64,000 nucleotides of DNA. Source: an uncultured Spirochaetales bacterium. GTDB lineage: Bacteria > Spirochaetota > Spirochaetia > Sphaerochaetales > Sphaerochaetaceae. Within the stretch, counting starts at the first letter, position 1, and every line of letters begins with the position of its first letter. Made by a program: the position numbers and the translations under genes. Below are positions 24,171 to 31,562 of the stretch, one piece after another. The stretch spans positions 1 through 64,000 of the forward strand of contig CASDZV010000041.1 of NCBI GenBank assembly GCA_949285905.1. Direction: 5' to 3'. The notes under the pieces were generated by a model. It saw only the letters and a program-made list of their open reading frames with translations. It was not told the origin of the DNA and did not search any database.

Positions 24171-25313
24171 TTATAGGAGGTATGGCTGAGAGAAAGACAC
24201 AGGATGTCTGTTTTCAGCCAGAACCTTCTCGAGATATGCTGTATCAAGCCCCAGATCAGTCACCAGCTTGACCAGAAGAGACTCTCCCAGAAGATTCTGC
24301 TCGCAGAAAAGATACGAGAGCGCTTTCTCTGCAATATGCCCAGGCTTCATCGCATTCAGGTAAATCTCACCATCAGGAGAATCTCCATAACGCTTTAAGA
24401 GGTTGTCATACAGCAGAGACTTCTCAGGAGAGTCGGAGAGTGCCGCCATCTCTTTTCTCAGCGGTTCGATATTTCCTCTTCCAGCCTCTTCTCCAAGTGG
24501 TTTGAGCGTGAAGAAGGTATACTCCTTGCCTGGCAGGAAGTGATGGTTCTCACAACGGGCCGCATAATTCGGCTCTGACTCGCTGTTCTTGACTTTATCG
24601 CCACCAACGACAATCAGCGGGTCGAAATACAGGGCTGGACACTCATCATCTCCAATCTGGTAATACCTGTATGTATAGAACGCAGATGCCATGCAATCAG
24701 CATGCTCGCAATACGCTGTAAGTGGTATCACGTCAGTTGCTATATCCAGCATCAAGCGTGCTGTGGAATTGAAGAACTCCCTGCGGAAATTGAGGATGAG
24801 CGTCGGGAAAACAAACATGCAGCCATTTTCTATTGAGTAGTTTCTGGCAACATACGCGAGCCTTTCATCGAAGAAGGAGGCCTCATCGATAATATATGTA
24901 CCGACTTCCGGGTTATCCCTGATGACTTCCTCAAAACCGAAAGAGTCATTGATGTGAGCAATGTTCTCACCGCAACGTATATACCCTGACCGGTACGGCA
25001 TCGCATCTTCCGGATACTCAGAGAAACGTCCGCTATCAATACCAGAACGGATGAAGAAGATATTCCTTCTGTCCAGGATACCTGTAGAAGTCATTGCCCT
25101 GACATGTTCGCTCTTTTTGCGCGCAACGGCAGCATCTCGCCAGATACGTGCAGCGAACTCGGTCTTCCCGGATCCCATTGGCCCGATGACAAGAACGCGT
25201 CTTCCCGGCGTGGTGAAATCGAAATGAGTGAACGATTCATGAACATCCAATGTGGGGAAGCCGAGGGATTTGAGGAAATCTGCCCCCGGCGTTGTATTTT
25301 CAATGCTGGGCAT
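24171..25313 (-). CDS. tdk: Thymidine kinase, extended form
   Basis: A 380-residue protein containing a type II thymidine kinase. Walker A is GPMGSGKT (about residues 44-51), Walker B/catalytic is YIIDEASFF, and the zinc/lasso region contains [15 protein letters not shown]. The substrate loop is [23 protein letters not shown]. Normal enzymes have about 200 residues. This one has 35 extra at the front, insertions between motifs, and about 110 residues after the core with no domain I recognise. It phosphorylates thymidine for salvage. It overlaps the end of deoC by 14 bp, so the two nucleoside-salvage genes are coupled. Confidence 0.82.
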   Translation of the reverse strand: MPSIENTTPGADFLKSLGFPTLDVHESFTHFDFTTPGRRVLVIGPMGSGKTEFAARIWRDAAVARKKSEHVRAMTSTGILDRRNIFFIRSGIDSGRFSEYPEDAMPYRSGYIRCGENIAHINDSFGFEEVIRDNPEVGTYIIDEASFFDERLAYVARNYSIENGCMFVFPTLILNFRREFFNSTARLMLDIATDVIPLTAYCEHADCMASAFYTYRYYQIGDDECPALYFDPLIVVGGDKVKNSESEPNYAARCENHHFLPGKEYTFFTLKPLGEEAGRGNIEPLRKEMAALSDSPEKSLLYDNLLKRYGDSPDGEIYLNAMKPGHIAEKALSYLFCEQNLLGESLLVKLVTDLGLDTAYLEKVLAENRHPVSFSQPYLL

Positions 25314-25956
25314 TCTCTTCCTTTACAATAGCAATTCCTGCACTCGCACCGATGCGTGTCGCACCAGCTTCTATCATCGCCTTTGCTGTTTCGTAATCCC
25401 TGACACCGCCAGAGGCCTTGACCCCGAGCCTGTCTCCGACAACGGAACGCATAAGAGAGACATCGTGGACAGTTGCGCCTCCTTTAGAGAAACCCGTGCT
25501 TGTCTTGACGAAATCAGCACCTGCCTTCATGGAGAGCTCGCATGCTATACGCTTTTCGTCATCTGATAGAAGACATGTCTCGATGATAACCTTCAGGATT
25601 TTTCCCTCAGTTGCCTTACGCACAGCAATAATATCCTCAAGAACCTTATCGGTCATGCCAGACTTGAGATATCCGATATTAATCACCATATCCACTTCAT
25701 CTGCGCCATTTTTCACAGCGCATTCAGCTTCATAGGCTTTTGCTTCTGTTTCCATCGCACCAAGAGGGAAGCCGACTACTGTACAGACATGCACACAGGA
25801 AGAGGAAAGACACTCGGAAGAGAGCTTTACCCAGCATGAATTGACGCAGACAGATGCGAACTGATGCTCCGCAGCCTCAGCGCAGAGCTTTTCAACAGCT
25901 TCTCTGGTGGCATCAGCGGCAAGTAACGTATGATCGATATACTTAGCTATGGACAT
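25300..25956 (-). CDS. deoC: Deoxyribose-phosphate aldolase
   Basis: A 218-residue class I aldolase of normal length. Key segments are [48 protein letters not shown] (Schiff-base lysine) and [13 protein letters not shown]. It splits 2-deoxyribose 5-phosphate to glyceraldehyde 3-phosphate and acetaldehyde. AGGAGG precedes the ATG. An extended -10 promoter (TGCTATAAT; TATAAT at 25977-25982) overlaps the stop of the upstream oxidoreductase gene. Confidence 0.95.
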   Translation of the reverse strand: MSIAKYIDHTLLAADATREAVEKLCAEAAEHQFASVCVNSCWVKLSSECLSSSCVHVCTVVGFPLGAMETEAKAYEAECAVKNGADEVDMVINIGYLKSGMTDKVLEDIIAVRKATEGKILKVIIETCLLSDDEKRIACELSMKAGADFVKTSTGFSKGGATVHDVSLMRSVVGDRLGVKASGGVRDYETAKAMIEAGATRIGASAGIAIVKEENAQH

Positions 25957-25977
25957 TCTGTCCTCCTTTTAACTTTA

Positions 25978-26949
25978 TTATAGCAATCTTCCGATTCTGG
26001 CATCCTCTATTCCTGACTGAATTGTCGGATACGTTTCACCAGAAGAAATCCTGCGGAGAATCTCTGCAATAGCAATCTCATCATCATTCAGATTCGCAGG
26101 ATAGAACGGATTACGGAAAACCACCTGAGTGCCAAGTGTAACATGAGAAAGCGTAAGACTTCCATTACCTGTCGAAACATCACGGTGGAATGCGAAAGGA
26201 AGAACACATACAAAGCCTTTCTCATTGACATATCTCACTTCACGTTCATTGACGACACCCCGGTCCCCCCTGATTTCAAAACTCCTGCCATAAAGATATG
26301 AATGATACTGATTCGATGAGAAATCGTTTATAAAGAGCCTATCACCTGCTTGAAGAATCCTCAGTTTCCTTGTATAGGGTTCCATTTTGCTTTCGACAAC
26401 CATCCCTTCCCGGCTTCCTGTCCTGACAATTGAAGAAGGAAAATCACAAGAGGAGACAATTCTGATACTTTCTGAATCAATATGAAGGACGTCCCGTGCG
26501 AAGGCTGCTGCATGATGATTATGCAACCCTGAGAGATAAAGCTGACTGACATCTCCTATAAGCTTACAGGCAGCCATGGATGAAGCGAAAAGCGGTGTAT
26601 ATCTATACTGTTCCGCCACAGCTCCCTTCAGGGTTGAAAGGTCTTTCAGTTCCTCCTCAGTGAGAGAAAGAAATGTTGTCTCTGAAAGCACGAACTCCTC
26701 TCGTTCTCCCAACGTCCTCATCAGAGGATAGAATCCTTCCTTTCCAGAAGCGACGATTACGATATCATGAGGAAAAGAAAGTGCTTCAGAGAGGTCTGTG
26801 CATGCATTATAGCCTTTTTCTTTGAATATTATCCGACGTTCTTCTGAGCGTGTGAAAATCGCTTCAATACTGAGAAGAGATGGAAATGCCTCTGCTATTC
26901 TCAGATAAAATGCTGCCCGCCAGCCCGTTCCGCAAAGTATAGCTTTCAT
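25978..26949 (-). CDS. Gfo/Idh/MocA-like oxidoreductase
   Basis: A 323-residue protein with an N-terminal nucleotide-binding segment (MKAILCGTGWRAAFYLRIAEAF) and a DIVIVASGKEGFYPLM strand. The C-terminal domain is divergent and lacks a clear EKP motif (the equivalent segment reads VLSETTFLSLTEEE). Related proteins are annotated as Gfo/Idh/MocA or thiazolinyl-imide-reductase-like; the substrate is not known. There is no ribosome binding site: TATAAT (26956-26961) ends six bases before the ATG, so the transcript should start at the initiation codon. Confidence 0.65.
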   Translation of the reverse strand: MKAILCGTGWRAAFYLRIAEAFPSLLSIEAIFTRSEERRIIFKEKGYNACTDLSEALSFPHDIVIVASGKEGFYPLMRTLGEREEFVLSETTFLSLTEEELKDLSTLKGAVAEQYRYTPLFASSMAACKLIGDVSQLYLSGLHNHHAAAFARDVLHIDSESIRIVSSCDFPSSIVRTGSREGMVVESKMEPYTRKLRILQAGDRLFINDFSSNQYHSYLYGRSFEIRGDRGVVNEREVRYVNEKGFVCVLPFAFHRDVSTGNGSLTLSHVTLGTQVVFRNPFYPANLNDDEIAIAEILRRISSGETYPTIQSGIEDARIGRLL

Positions 26950-27013
26950 AGTTCTATTATATGGTGCTCCTGAAAAGATTGCATATTATTCCCCCTCCTG
27001 CTACTCTCAAAGA

Positions 27014-27952
27014 ATGCTGTTGAATATCTTCGAAGAGCTTTTCACATGGATGATGCTCTTCATCATTCTGCTTAACATCTCGCAGAGGAAGTTCCCTCAC
27101 ACCGATAAGAAACGTAAAGCGACAATTCTCATTGCTGTGGATTTCCTCGTCGTATACACATTCGTCGCACTCACTTCAATCTGGTCACTGCCAGCATGGC
27201 TTGGATGGGTTTTCCCCGTTTTGGGCATCGCTGCGATCATCATCTTCCGCAGGCAGTTCTGGCCATTCAGGCTGCACTGCACGAAATGCGGCAAACGCCT
27301 CGATTATAACAGGGTCATCGGATACGATGAGAACCTCTGCCAGGACTGCTACTGGGAAGCTCATCCGGAAGAGAAAGCGCTGGAAGATGCAAAGAAGAAG
27401 ACTCCGGAAGAAGTCATAGAAGAGAAATTCGTCAATGCCGATAAAGTCGATGATATCCCCTGGGATATGTGGGAGCCGACTGAAACCTGTGTCCTTACAT
27501 ACGTCATGGATCCGGAAAACAGCAAGGTCCTGATGATACTTAAAAAGACAGGTCTCGGAGCTGGATACATCAACGCACCGGGAGGACACATAGAGCTGGA
27601 GGAGACTAAAACCGAAGCTGCGATCAGGGAAACAAAGGAAGAAACAGGTCTTGATGTGACGGATCTCGAAGAACGCGGCGTCCTCCGTTTCCAGTTCAAA
27701 GACGGATTGAGAATGCTGGGCTATGTATTCTTCACATCATCATGGTCAGGAACGCTTATTGATGAATGCGAAGAGACGAGGCCGTTCTGGTGTGACATCT
27801 CAGCCCTTGACTATTCCGCGATGTGGGAGGATGACAGACTGTGGCTTCCTCTTGCAATGGAAGGAAAGAAATTCTCAGGCTATTTCATCTTCTCTGACAA
27901 AATAATGCTGGATTCAAAGGTCGTAGAAGAAGATGAGGACGACGCTGAGTAA
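27014..27952 (+). CDS. Membrane-anchored NUDIX hydrolase with zinc ribbon
   Basis: A 312-residue protein of unusual build. Residues 1-85 hold two or three hydrophobic helices (FEELFTWMMLFIILLNI; ILIAVDFLVVYTFVAL; LGWVFPVLGIAAIIIF). Then comes a four-cysteine ribbon (CTKCGKRL...CQDC, about residues 94-118). The C-terminal half (about residues 155-300) is a NUDIX domain with the box GHIELEETKTEAAIRETKEETGL; it resembles MutT-type 8-oxo-dGTP hydrolases. It would hydrolyse a nucleoside diphosphate linked to another group while held at the membrane. No Shine-Dalgarno is seen; TACTCT ends six bases before ATG. It overlaps the next gene by 20 bp. Confidence 0.8.
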   Translation: MLLNIFEELFTWMMLFIILLNISQRKFPHTDKKRKATILIAVDFLVVYTFVALTSIWSLPAWLGWVFPVLGIAAIIIFRRQFWPFRLHCTKCGKRLDYNRVIGYDENLCQDCYWEAHPEEKALEDAKKKTPEEVIEEKFVNADKVDDIPWDMWEPTETCVLTYVMDPENSKVLMILKKTGLGAGYINAPGGHIELEETKTEAAIRETKEETGLDVTDLEERGVLRFQFKDGLRMLGYVFFTSSWSGTLIDECEETRPFWCDISALDYSAMWEDDRLWLPLAMEGKKFSGYFIFSDKIMLDSKVVEEDEDDAE

Positions 27953-28778
27953 GAGCGCGATGGGGCTGTGGAACCTCTCTGCCTCACCATTCCATAAAAG
28001 CCTCTCCGCAAAAGAAGGCAAGGATCTGATCAAAGCTGCTTACAGAAGAGGCATACGCATCTTCGACACTGCCTATTCATACGGCGATGCTTCTTCTGTT
28101 CTGGCTGCAGCGCTGAAAGAACTGAAAGCCGAGGATGCGCTCATCATCTCAAAAGTGATGCCTGTGCCTACTATCAGGAGAAAGACAGAAGCTGAGCTTA
28201 AGCGCCTGAACCGCCCTCCTGACATTCTGCTCCTGCATTGGCCAGCCGAGGAAAAGCAGCTGACTGCAGGCCTTGAGGATCTCACAAGAGTGAAAGAAGA
28301 AGGCAAAGCAAAAGCGATAGGAGTATCAAATGTTCCGCTTCCTCTGCTGAGATGGATAACAGAGCGCTTCCCTGTCGAATACCATGAAAGGCCGCTGTCC
28401 CTGATCTGGACAAAGGACTGGCAAGAAGAAAAGAGCATGAATCTCAAGACAATCGCATACTCCCCGCTTGGTATGGGAATACTCTCGGGGAAATACAGAG
28501 CTGTATCTGAAATTACAGACAGACGAAGCTCTTTGCCAGTATTCTCGTCACCTTTTCTGCAAGACATTCTGGATGCTGTTCACAACAAGCCTGAACTTGC
28601 TCTTTCATGGGTCTACTCAGAACAGCCATGGTGTGTTGCTTCCGGCTTCAGCTGTCAAGAACAGCTGTCCATTCTCAATATGATATCCCCAGTTTATGAC
28701 TCTTCTCTTACAATCCTTGCAGAGAAGCTTTCAAAGAGCATTCCTGCAGATAATATCTTCGGCCACAACTGGCATTGA
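27933..28778 (+). CDS. Aldo/keto reductase
   Basis: A 281-residue TIM-barrel reductase. Family motifs: FDTAYSYGDASSVLAAAL (catalytic Asp and Tyr), ALIISKVMP (Lys), ILLLHWPAE (His), KAIGVSNVPLPLL and AYSPLGMGILSGKYR. It uses NADPH to reduce aldehydes or ketones; the substrate is unknown. The ATG at 27933 lies inside the end of the NUDIX gene. An ATG at 27960 would also work but would trim the first strand. Neither has a convincing ribosome binding site, so coupling to the upstream gene is likely. Confidence 0.85.
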   Translation: MRTTLSKSAMGLWNLSASPFHKSLSAKEGKDLIKAAYRRGIRIFDTAYSYGDASSVLAAALKELKAEDALIISKVMPVPTIRRKTEAELKRLNRPPDILLLHWPAEEKQLTAGLEDLTRVKEEGKAKAIGVSNVPLPLLRWITERFPVEYHERPLSLIWTKDWQEEKSMNLKTIAYSPLGMGILSGKYRAVSEITDRRSSLPVFSSPFLQDILDAVHNKPELALSWVYSEQPWCVASGFSCQEQLSILNMISPVYDSSLTILAEKLSKSIPADNIFGHNWH

Positions 28779-28804
28779 TCGGAAATTTGCCTTAGAATTC
28801 CAGC

Positions 28805-29395
28805 ATGCTTATACCAATTGAGAGAGCGGAAGCGGAGATTGAGGTAAAGAAATCAAGATTCATTGCCATAGCTATCCCCACGGAAACGATGGAGGACGTG
28901 AAAAGCGCAGTGCTTTCTGTCCGCTCAGAGCATCCGGGTGCAACACATGTTGTTCATGCAGCAGTAATCGGAAAAGCTGGCACGATGTACTCTTCATCGG
29001 ATGACAGAGAACCGAAAAACACAGCAGGACGCCCTGCCCTGGAAGTCGTGAAAGGTTCCGGCATTACAAATATCACTGTTGCAATTGTGCGTTATTTCGG
29101 GGGAACGCTACTTGGAACCGGAGGACTTGTAAAAGCTTATGGAGACAGTGCGAAAGAAGTCCTGAAAATTGTGCCGACTGAAGAGCTTATTGAGAAAAGC
29201 AGCTTCAGAATGATTCTTCCATATTCCTCATATACTCAGATAAAAAGGCTTTTCGAATCTCTTTCTGTTGTTATCTCAAATGAAGTATTTGATACAAACA
29301 TAACTGTGGAAGGTGTTTTGCCCTCTGAAAATATTAAAGCCCTGAGAGATGGTACTTCTGATATCGGACAGGGCAGAATACTTCTCAATATCTAG
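28805..29395 (+). CDS. YigZ/IMPACT family protein
   Basis: A 196-residue member of the YigZ/IMPACT family. The signature segment is SSSDDREPKNTAGRPALEVVKGSGITNITVAIVRYFGGTLLGTGGLVKAYGDSAKEVL. An RNA-binding-like C-terminal domain follows. Bacterial members are widespread; a role linked to translation is assumed from the eukaryotic homologue. There is no ribosome binding site: TAGAAT (28793-28798) ends six bases before ATG, another leaderless candidate. The end overlaps the convergent peptidase gene by 11 bp. Confidence 0.9.
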   Translation: MLIPIERAEAEIEVKKSRFIAIAIPTETMEDVKSAVLSVRSEHPGATHVVHAAVIGKAGTMYSSSDDREPKNTAGRPALEVVKGSGITNITVAIVRYFGGTLLGTGGLVKAYGDSAKEVLKIVPTEELIEKSSFRMILPYSSYTQIKRLFESLSVVISNEVFDTNITVEGVLPSENIKALRDGTSDIGQGRILLNI

Positions 29396-30758
29396 AAAGC
29401 CTGTATTTGCGGCCGCTGTCCAGAATACTGGGAGCTACCTCCTCTTCCTCGTCTTTGCTGTCGATTTCATTAATCAGTTTTATTGCTACAGACATAGCCA
29501 TCGAAAGCGCTTCCTGAGAAACTTTATCAGGAGTGTCCTCTTCTGTATGAGCAGGTGTCTCTCTGTTTTTTGCCATGGAAGTCAGCGTTGTAGCGTCTAT
29601 ACCTGCCGCTGCTGCTGATGCGGCATCTGTTGATCCGCCAAGCAATCCAAGCTTGCCCGTCTGTATGCCATACCCCATCTCTATCGAGAGAAGGGAACAG
29701 CGGGATGCCAGGGACGCTGAGAGCGGGACAAATCCATTGCCGTCAGATGAAAGGAATGCGAGATCCTCCTCATTGTATAACCCATCAAAATTAATATTCA
29801 CCGGATTGATCAGGATATGCGAGTTGTCATGATACCATACTGCACTTCCTGCAGCACCGCACTCTTCTCCATCAAAAGAGACAAATACCAGCCGTGTCGT
29901 AGAGAGTCCTTTCCCTTCTTTCCTTCTGGCAGAAAAATAACGGCATAGCGTTGCAATGACTGCAACTCCGGAGAGATTGTCCCCTGCGCCTCTTGTATGA
30001 GCGCCTTCGGAGGCGATAACCGCATAGATTGATACGAGGATGAACGCAAGAGCCAGAAGGAGAAGCAGTACCATACTCCAATGAGGAAGCCCAAGACCGG
30101 GAATCTTACCGCTTACAGTTTCAACAACAAGTTCGATAACAGAAAGAATGACAATGAATACAAAGCCTGCCGCTCCTGTCTGTATCGATAATTTTGAAAG
30201 CAATCCCTCTTTCTCTGTCTTGCTCTCAGCTGCGGTATCATGGTGTGCAGATAGCACTACAGTGTGTTCGACAGGGCCTTCGGGATCAATGACACCATGG
30301 ACATTTGCTGCCTCTCCTGTAGGAAAAAACCGTCTGAGAGGATTCGTTTTCATCTGCAGCTCGCTTATCACAGAGAGGATGCATAACAGAGCCACGGCGA
30401 TGGAAATTATCGGTAGTCCGACAACTGTGAATATGAAGATGAGGAAGGATGAGAACATGACAGAAAAAAGCATATATCTGTAAAGATGAGGAATTATTCT
30501 CCCTGACGTGATTGTGACCTCATCTGCAAAAGCGCCGAAAATCTCTCCGATACGGCGTGCCGCACTTCTGGACTCCGGTGTCGCAGCAGCTCTTGGTCCT
30601 AGTTCCTCATAGAGCTTCTGCAACAGACTATAGGCCTCTTCGGAAAGTTTTGGAGCTTTAACGCTTTCAGCAGGTTCAACAGGTGGCTGTTTTTCCTTTT
30701 TCAGCTTCTTCAGGCTGCTATGCAGCTTCTCTCCTATGTTCTTCAACGACAGACCCAT
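29385..30758 (-). CDS. M28-family zinc peptidase with membrane segments
   Basis: A 457-residue protein. After a charged N-terminal region, hydrophobic helices lie at about residues 95-135, 195-215 and 225-250, interrupting an M28 aminopeptidase domain. Zinc and catalytic motifs are LSAHHDTAAE, GAGDNLSGVA and FVSFDGEECGAAGS, with a GGSTDAASAAAAG segment near the end. It probably cleaves peptides at the membrane face. There is no ribosome binding site: TATATT (30765-30770) ends six bases before the ATG, with CTGACG 17 bp upstream, so a leaderless message is predicted. Confidence 0.82.
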   Translation of the reverse strand: MGLSLKNIGEKLHSSLKKLKKEKQPPVEPAESVKAPKLSEEAYSLLQKLYEELGPRAAATPESRSAARRIGEIFGAFADEVTITSGRIIPHLYRYMLFSVMFSSFLIFIFTVVGLPIISIAVALLCILSVISELQMKTNPLRRFFPTGEAANVHGVIDPEGPVEHTVVLSAHHDTAAESKTEKEGLLSKLSIQTGAAGFVFIVILSVIELVVETVSGKIPGLGLPHWSMVLLLLLALAFILVSIYAVIASEGAHTRGAGDNLSGVAVIATLCRYFSARRKEGKGLSTTRLVFVSFDGEECGAAGSAVWYHDNSHILINPVNINFDGLYNEEDLAFLSSDGNGFVPLSASLASRCSLLSIEMGYGIQTGKLGLLGGSTDAASAAAAGIDATTLTSMAKNRETPAHTEEDTPDKVSQEALSMAMSVAIKLINEIDSKDEEEEVAPSILDSGRKYRLSRY

Positions 30759-30880
30759 AGTCTGAATATAGCAAAAGTGAGAGATGGCGTCAGCTTGTTA
30801 TCGTTCTTTCTTTTTACAATCCCCAGGGAGGATCAGAACTGTGCATAGCTGATATCAGAGAAAACTTATCTGCTGCCACA

Positions 30881-30909
30881 TTGACAATAATCATCTCTAT
30901 CGGTATCAT
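30881..30909 (+). promoter_or_regulatory. Promoter of tRNA cluster
   Basis: Perfect -35 TTGACA (30881-30886), 17-bp spacer, -10 TATCAT (30904-30909). Transcription would begin about 25 bp before the first tRNA. Confidence 0.8.
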
Positions 30910-30938
30910 TCTGTCCTTGATTGGTATTTTCCAGAATT

Positions 30939-31023
30939 GGAGAGATGTCCGAGTGGTCGATGGTGGCAGTCTTGAAAACTGCTGTGGCGCAAGTCACCGG
31001 GGGTTCGAATCCCTCTCTCTCCG
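30939..31023 (+). tRNA. tRNA-Ser(TGA)
   Basis: An 85-nt gene with a long variable arm. Anticodon stem GCAGT/ACTGC with loop CTTGAAA gives anticodon TGA. The acceptor GGAGAGA pairs with TCTCTCC and the discriminator is G. Confidence 0.95.
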
Positions 31024-31031
31024 AATTTTAA

Positions 31032-31121
31032 GGAGAGGTGCGAGAGAGGCCGAATCGGGCTCCCTGCTAAGGAGTTGACCTGGCAAACCCGGGTCCGGGG
31101 GTTCGAATCCCCCCCTCTCCG
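31032..31121 (+). tRNA. tRNA-Ser(GCT)
   Basis: A 90-nt gene. The anticodon loop CTGCTAA between CTCC and GGAG gives anticodon GCT. The long variable arm and the acceptor pair GGAGAGG/CCTCTCC are present. Confidence 0.95.
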
Positions 31122-31127
31122 ATAATT

Positions 31128-31201
31128 GAGACTATAGCTCAGCTGGATAGAGCATCAGTTTGCGGAACTGAGGGTCGGAGGTTCGAATCCTCTTAGTCTC
31201 G
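31128..31201 (+). tRNA. tRNA-Arg(GCG)
   Basis: A 74-nt gene with acceptor GAGACTA/TAGTCTC, discriminator G and D-loop with A20 (AGCTGGATA), an arginine identity element. The anticodon loop TTGCGGA between TCAGT and ACTGA gives GCG, reading CGC. Most bacteria use ACG (modified to inosine) for CGN codons, so this decoding is less usual. Confidence 0.92.
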
Positions 31202-31208
31202 TACCAAT

Positions 31209-31296
31209 GGAGAGATGTCCGAGTGGTCGAAGGAGCCGGACTCGAAATCCGGTGTAGTGCTATGCATTACCGAGGGTTCGAATCCCTCTCTCTCCG
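31209..31296 (+). tRNA. tRNA-Ser(CGA)
   Basis: An 88-nt gene. The anticodon loop CTCGAAA between CCGGA and TCCGG gives CGA. Long variable arm; acceptor GGAGAGA/TCTCTCC. Confidence 0.95.
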
Positions 31297-31325
31297 AAGA
31301 GAGGACAGATCTCTTATAAACCTCT

Positions 31326-31411
31326 GGAGAGGTGTCCGAGTGGTCGAAGGTGCACGATTGGAAGTCGTGTATGGTCGAAAGCCATCGGGGGTTCGAATCC
31401 CCCCCTCTCCG
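31326..31411 (+). tRNA. tRNA-Ser(GGA)
   Basis: An 86-nt gene. The anticodon loop TTGGAAG between CACGA and TCGTG gives GGA. With the other three, all serine codon families are served from one cluster. Confidence 0.95.
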
Positions 31412-31415
31412 TTTT

Positions 31416-31516
31416 CAGCAGCAGATACTTGGCTATGTACGCCGCCCAACCCCGTCAGGGCAGGGATGCAGCAGCGGTAAGCGGAATGTACATGAGACCA
31501 GGACCATTTGCTGCTG
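31416..31516 (+). ncRNA. ffs: Signal recognition particle RNA (small bacterial type)
   Basis: The ends CAGCAGCA and TGCTGCTG pair. The conserved core reads CAACCCCGTCAGG, then the GCA-GGGA-TGC hairpin (a GNRA tetraloop), then AGCAGCGGTAAGC, the Ffh-binding helix 8. About 101 nt. It lies directly upstream of dnaX, a common position for this gene. A T-rich run (TTTCTTTCTTCTCT) follows. Confidence 0.9.
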
Positions 31517-31539
31517 TTTCTTTCTTCTCTCTACCATGA

Positions 31540-31545
31540 TATAAT
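31540..31545 (+). promoter_or_regulatory. Extended -10 promoter of dnaX
   Basis: TGATATAAT fits the TGnTATAAT extended -10; no good -35 is present. The dnaX ATG follows 18 nt later with CGGAGG upstream. Confidence 0.5.
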
Positions 31546-31562
31546 CAGCCACCGGAGGAAGA

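Noticed and set aside
31081-31121. G and C runs in the tRNA region
   Set aside because: They are T-stems and loops of tRNA genes and are shorter than the two lipoprotein tracts, so not variable homopolymers.
30881-31480. Open frames across the tRNA cluster
   Set aside because: They simply translate the tRNA genes and the SRP RNA; the repeated RGFESLSL-type segments are tRNA T-arms.
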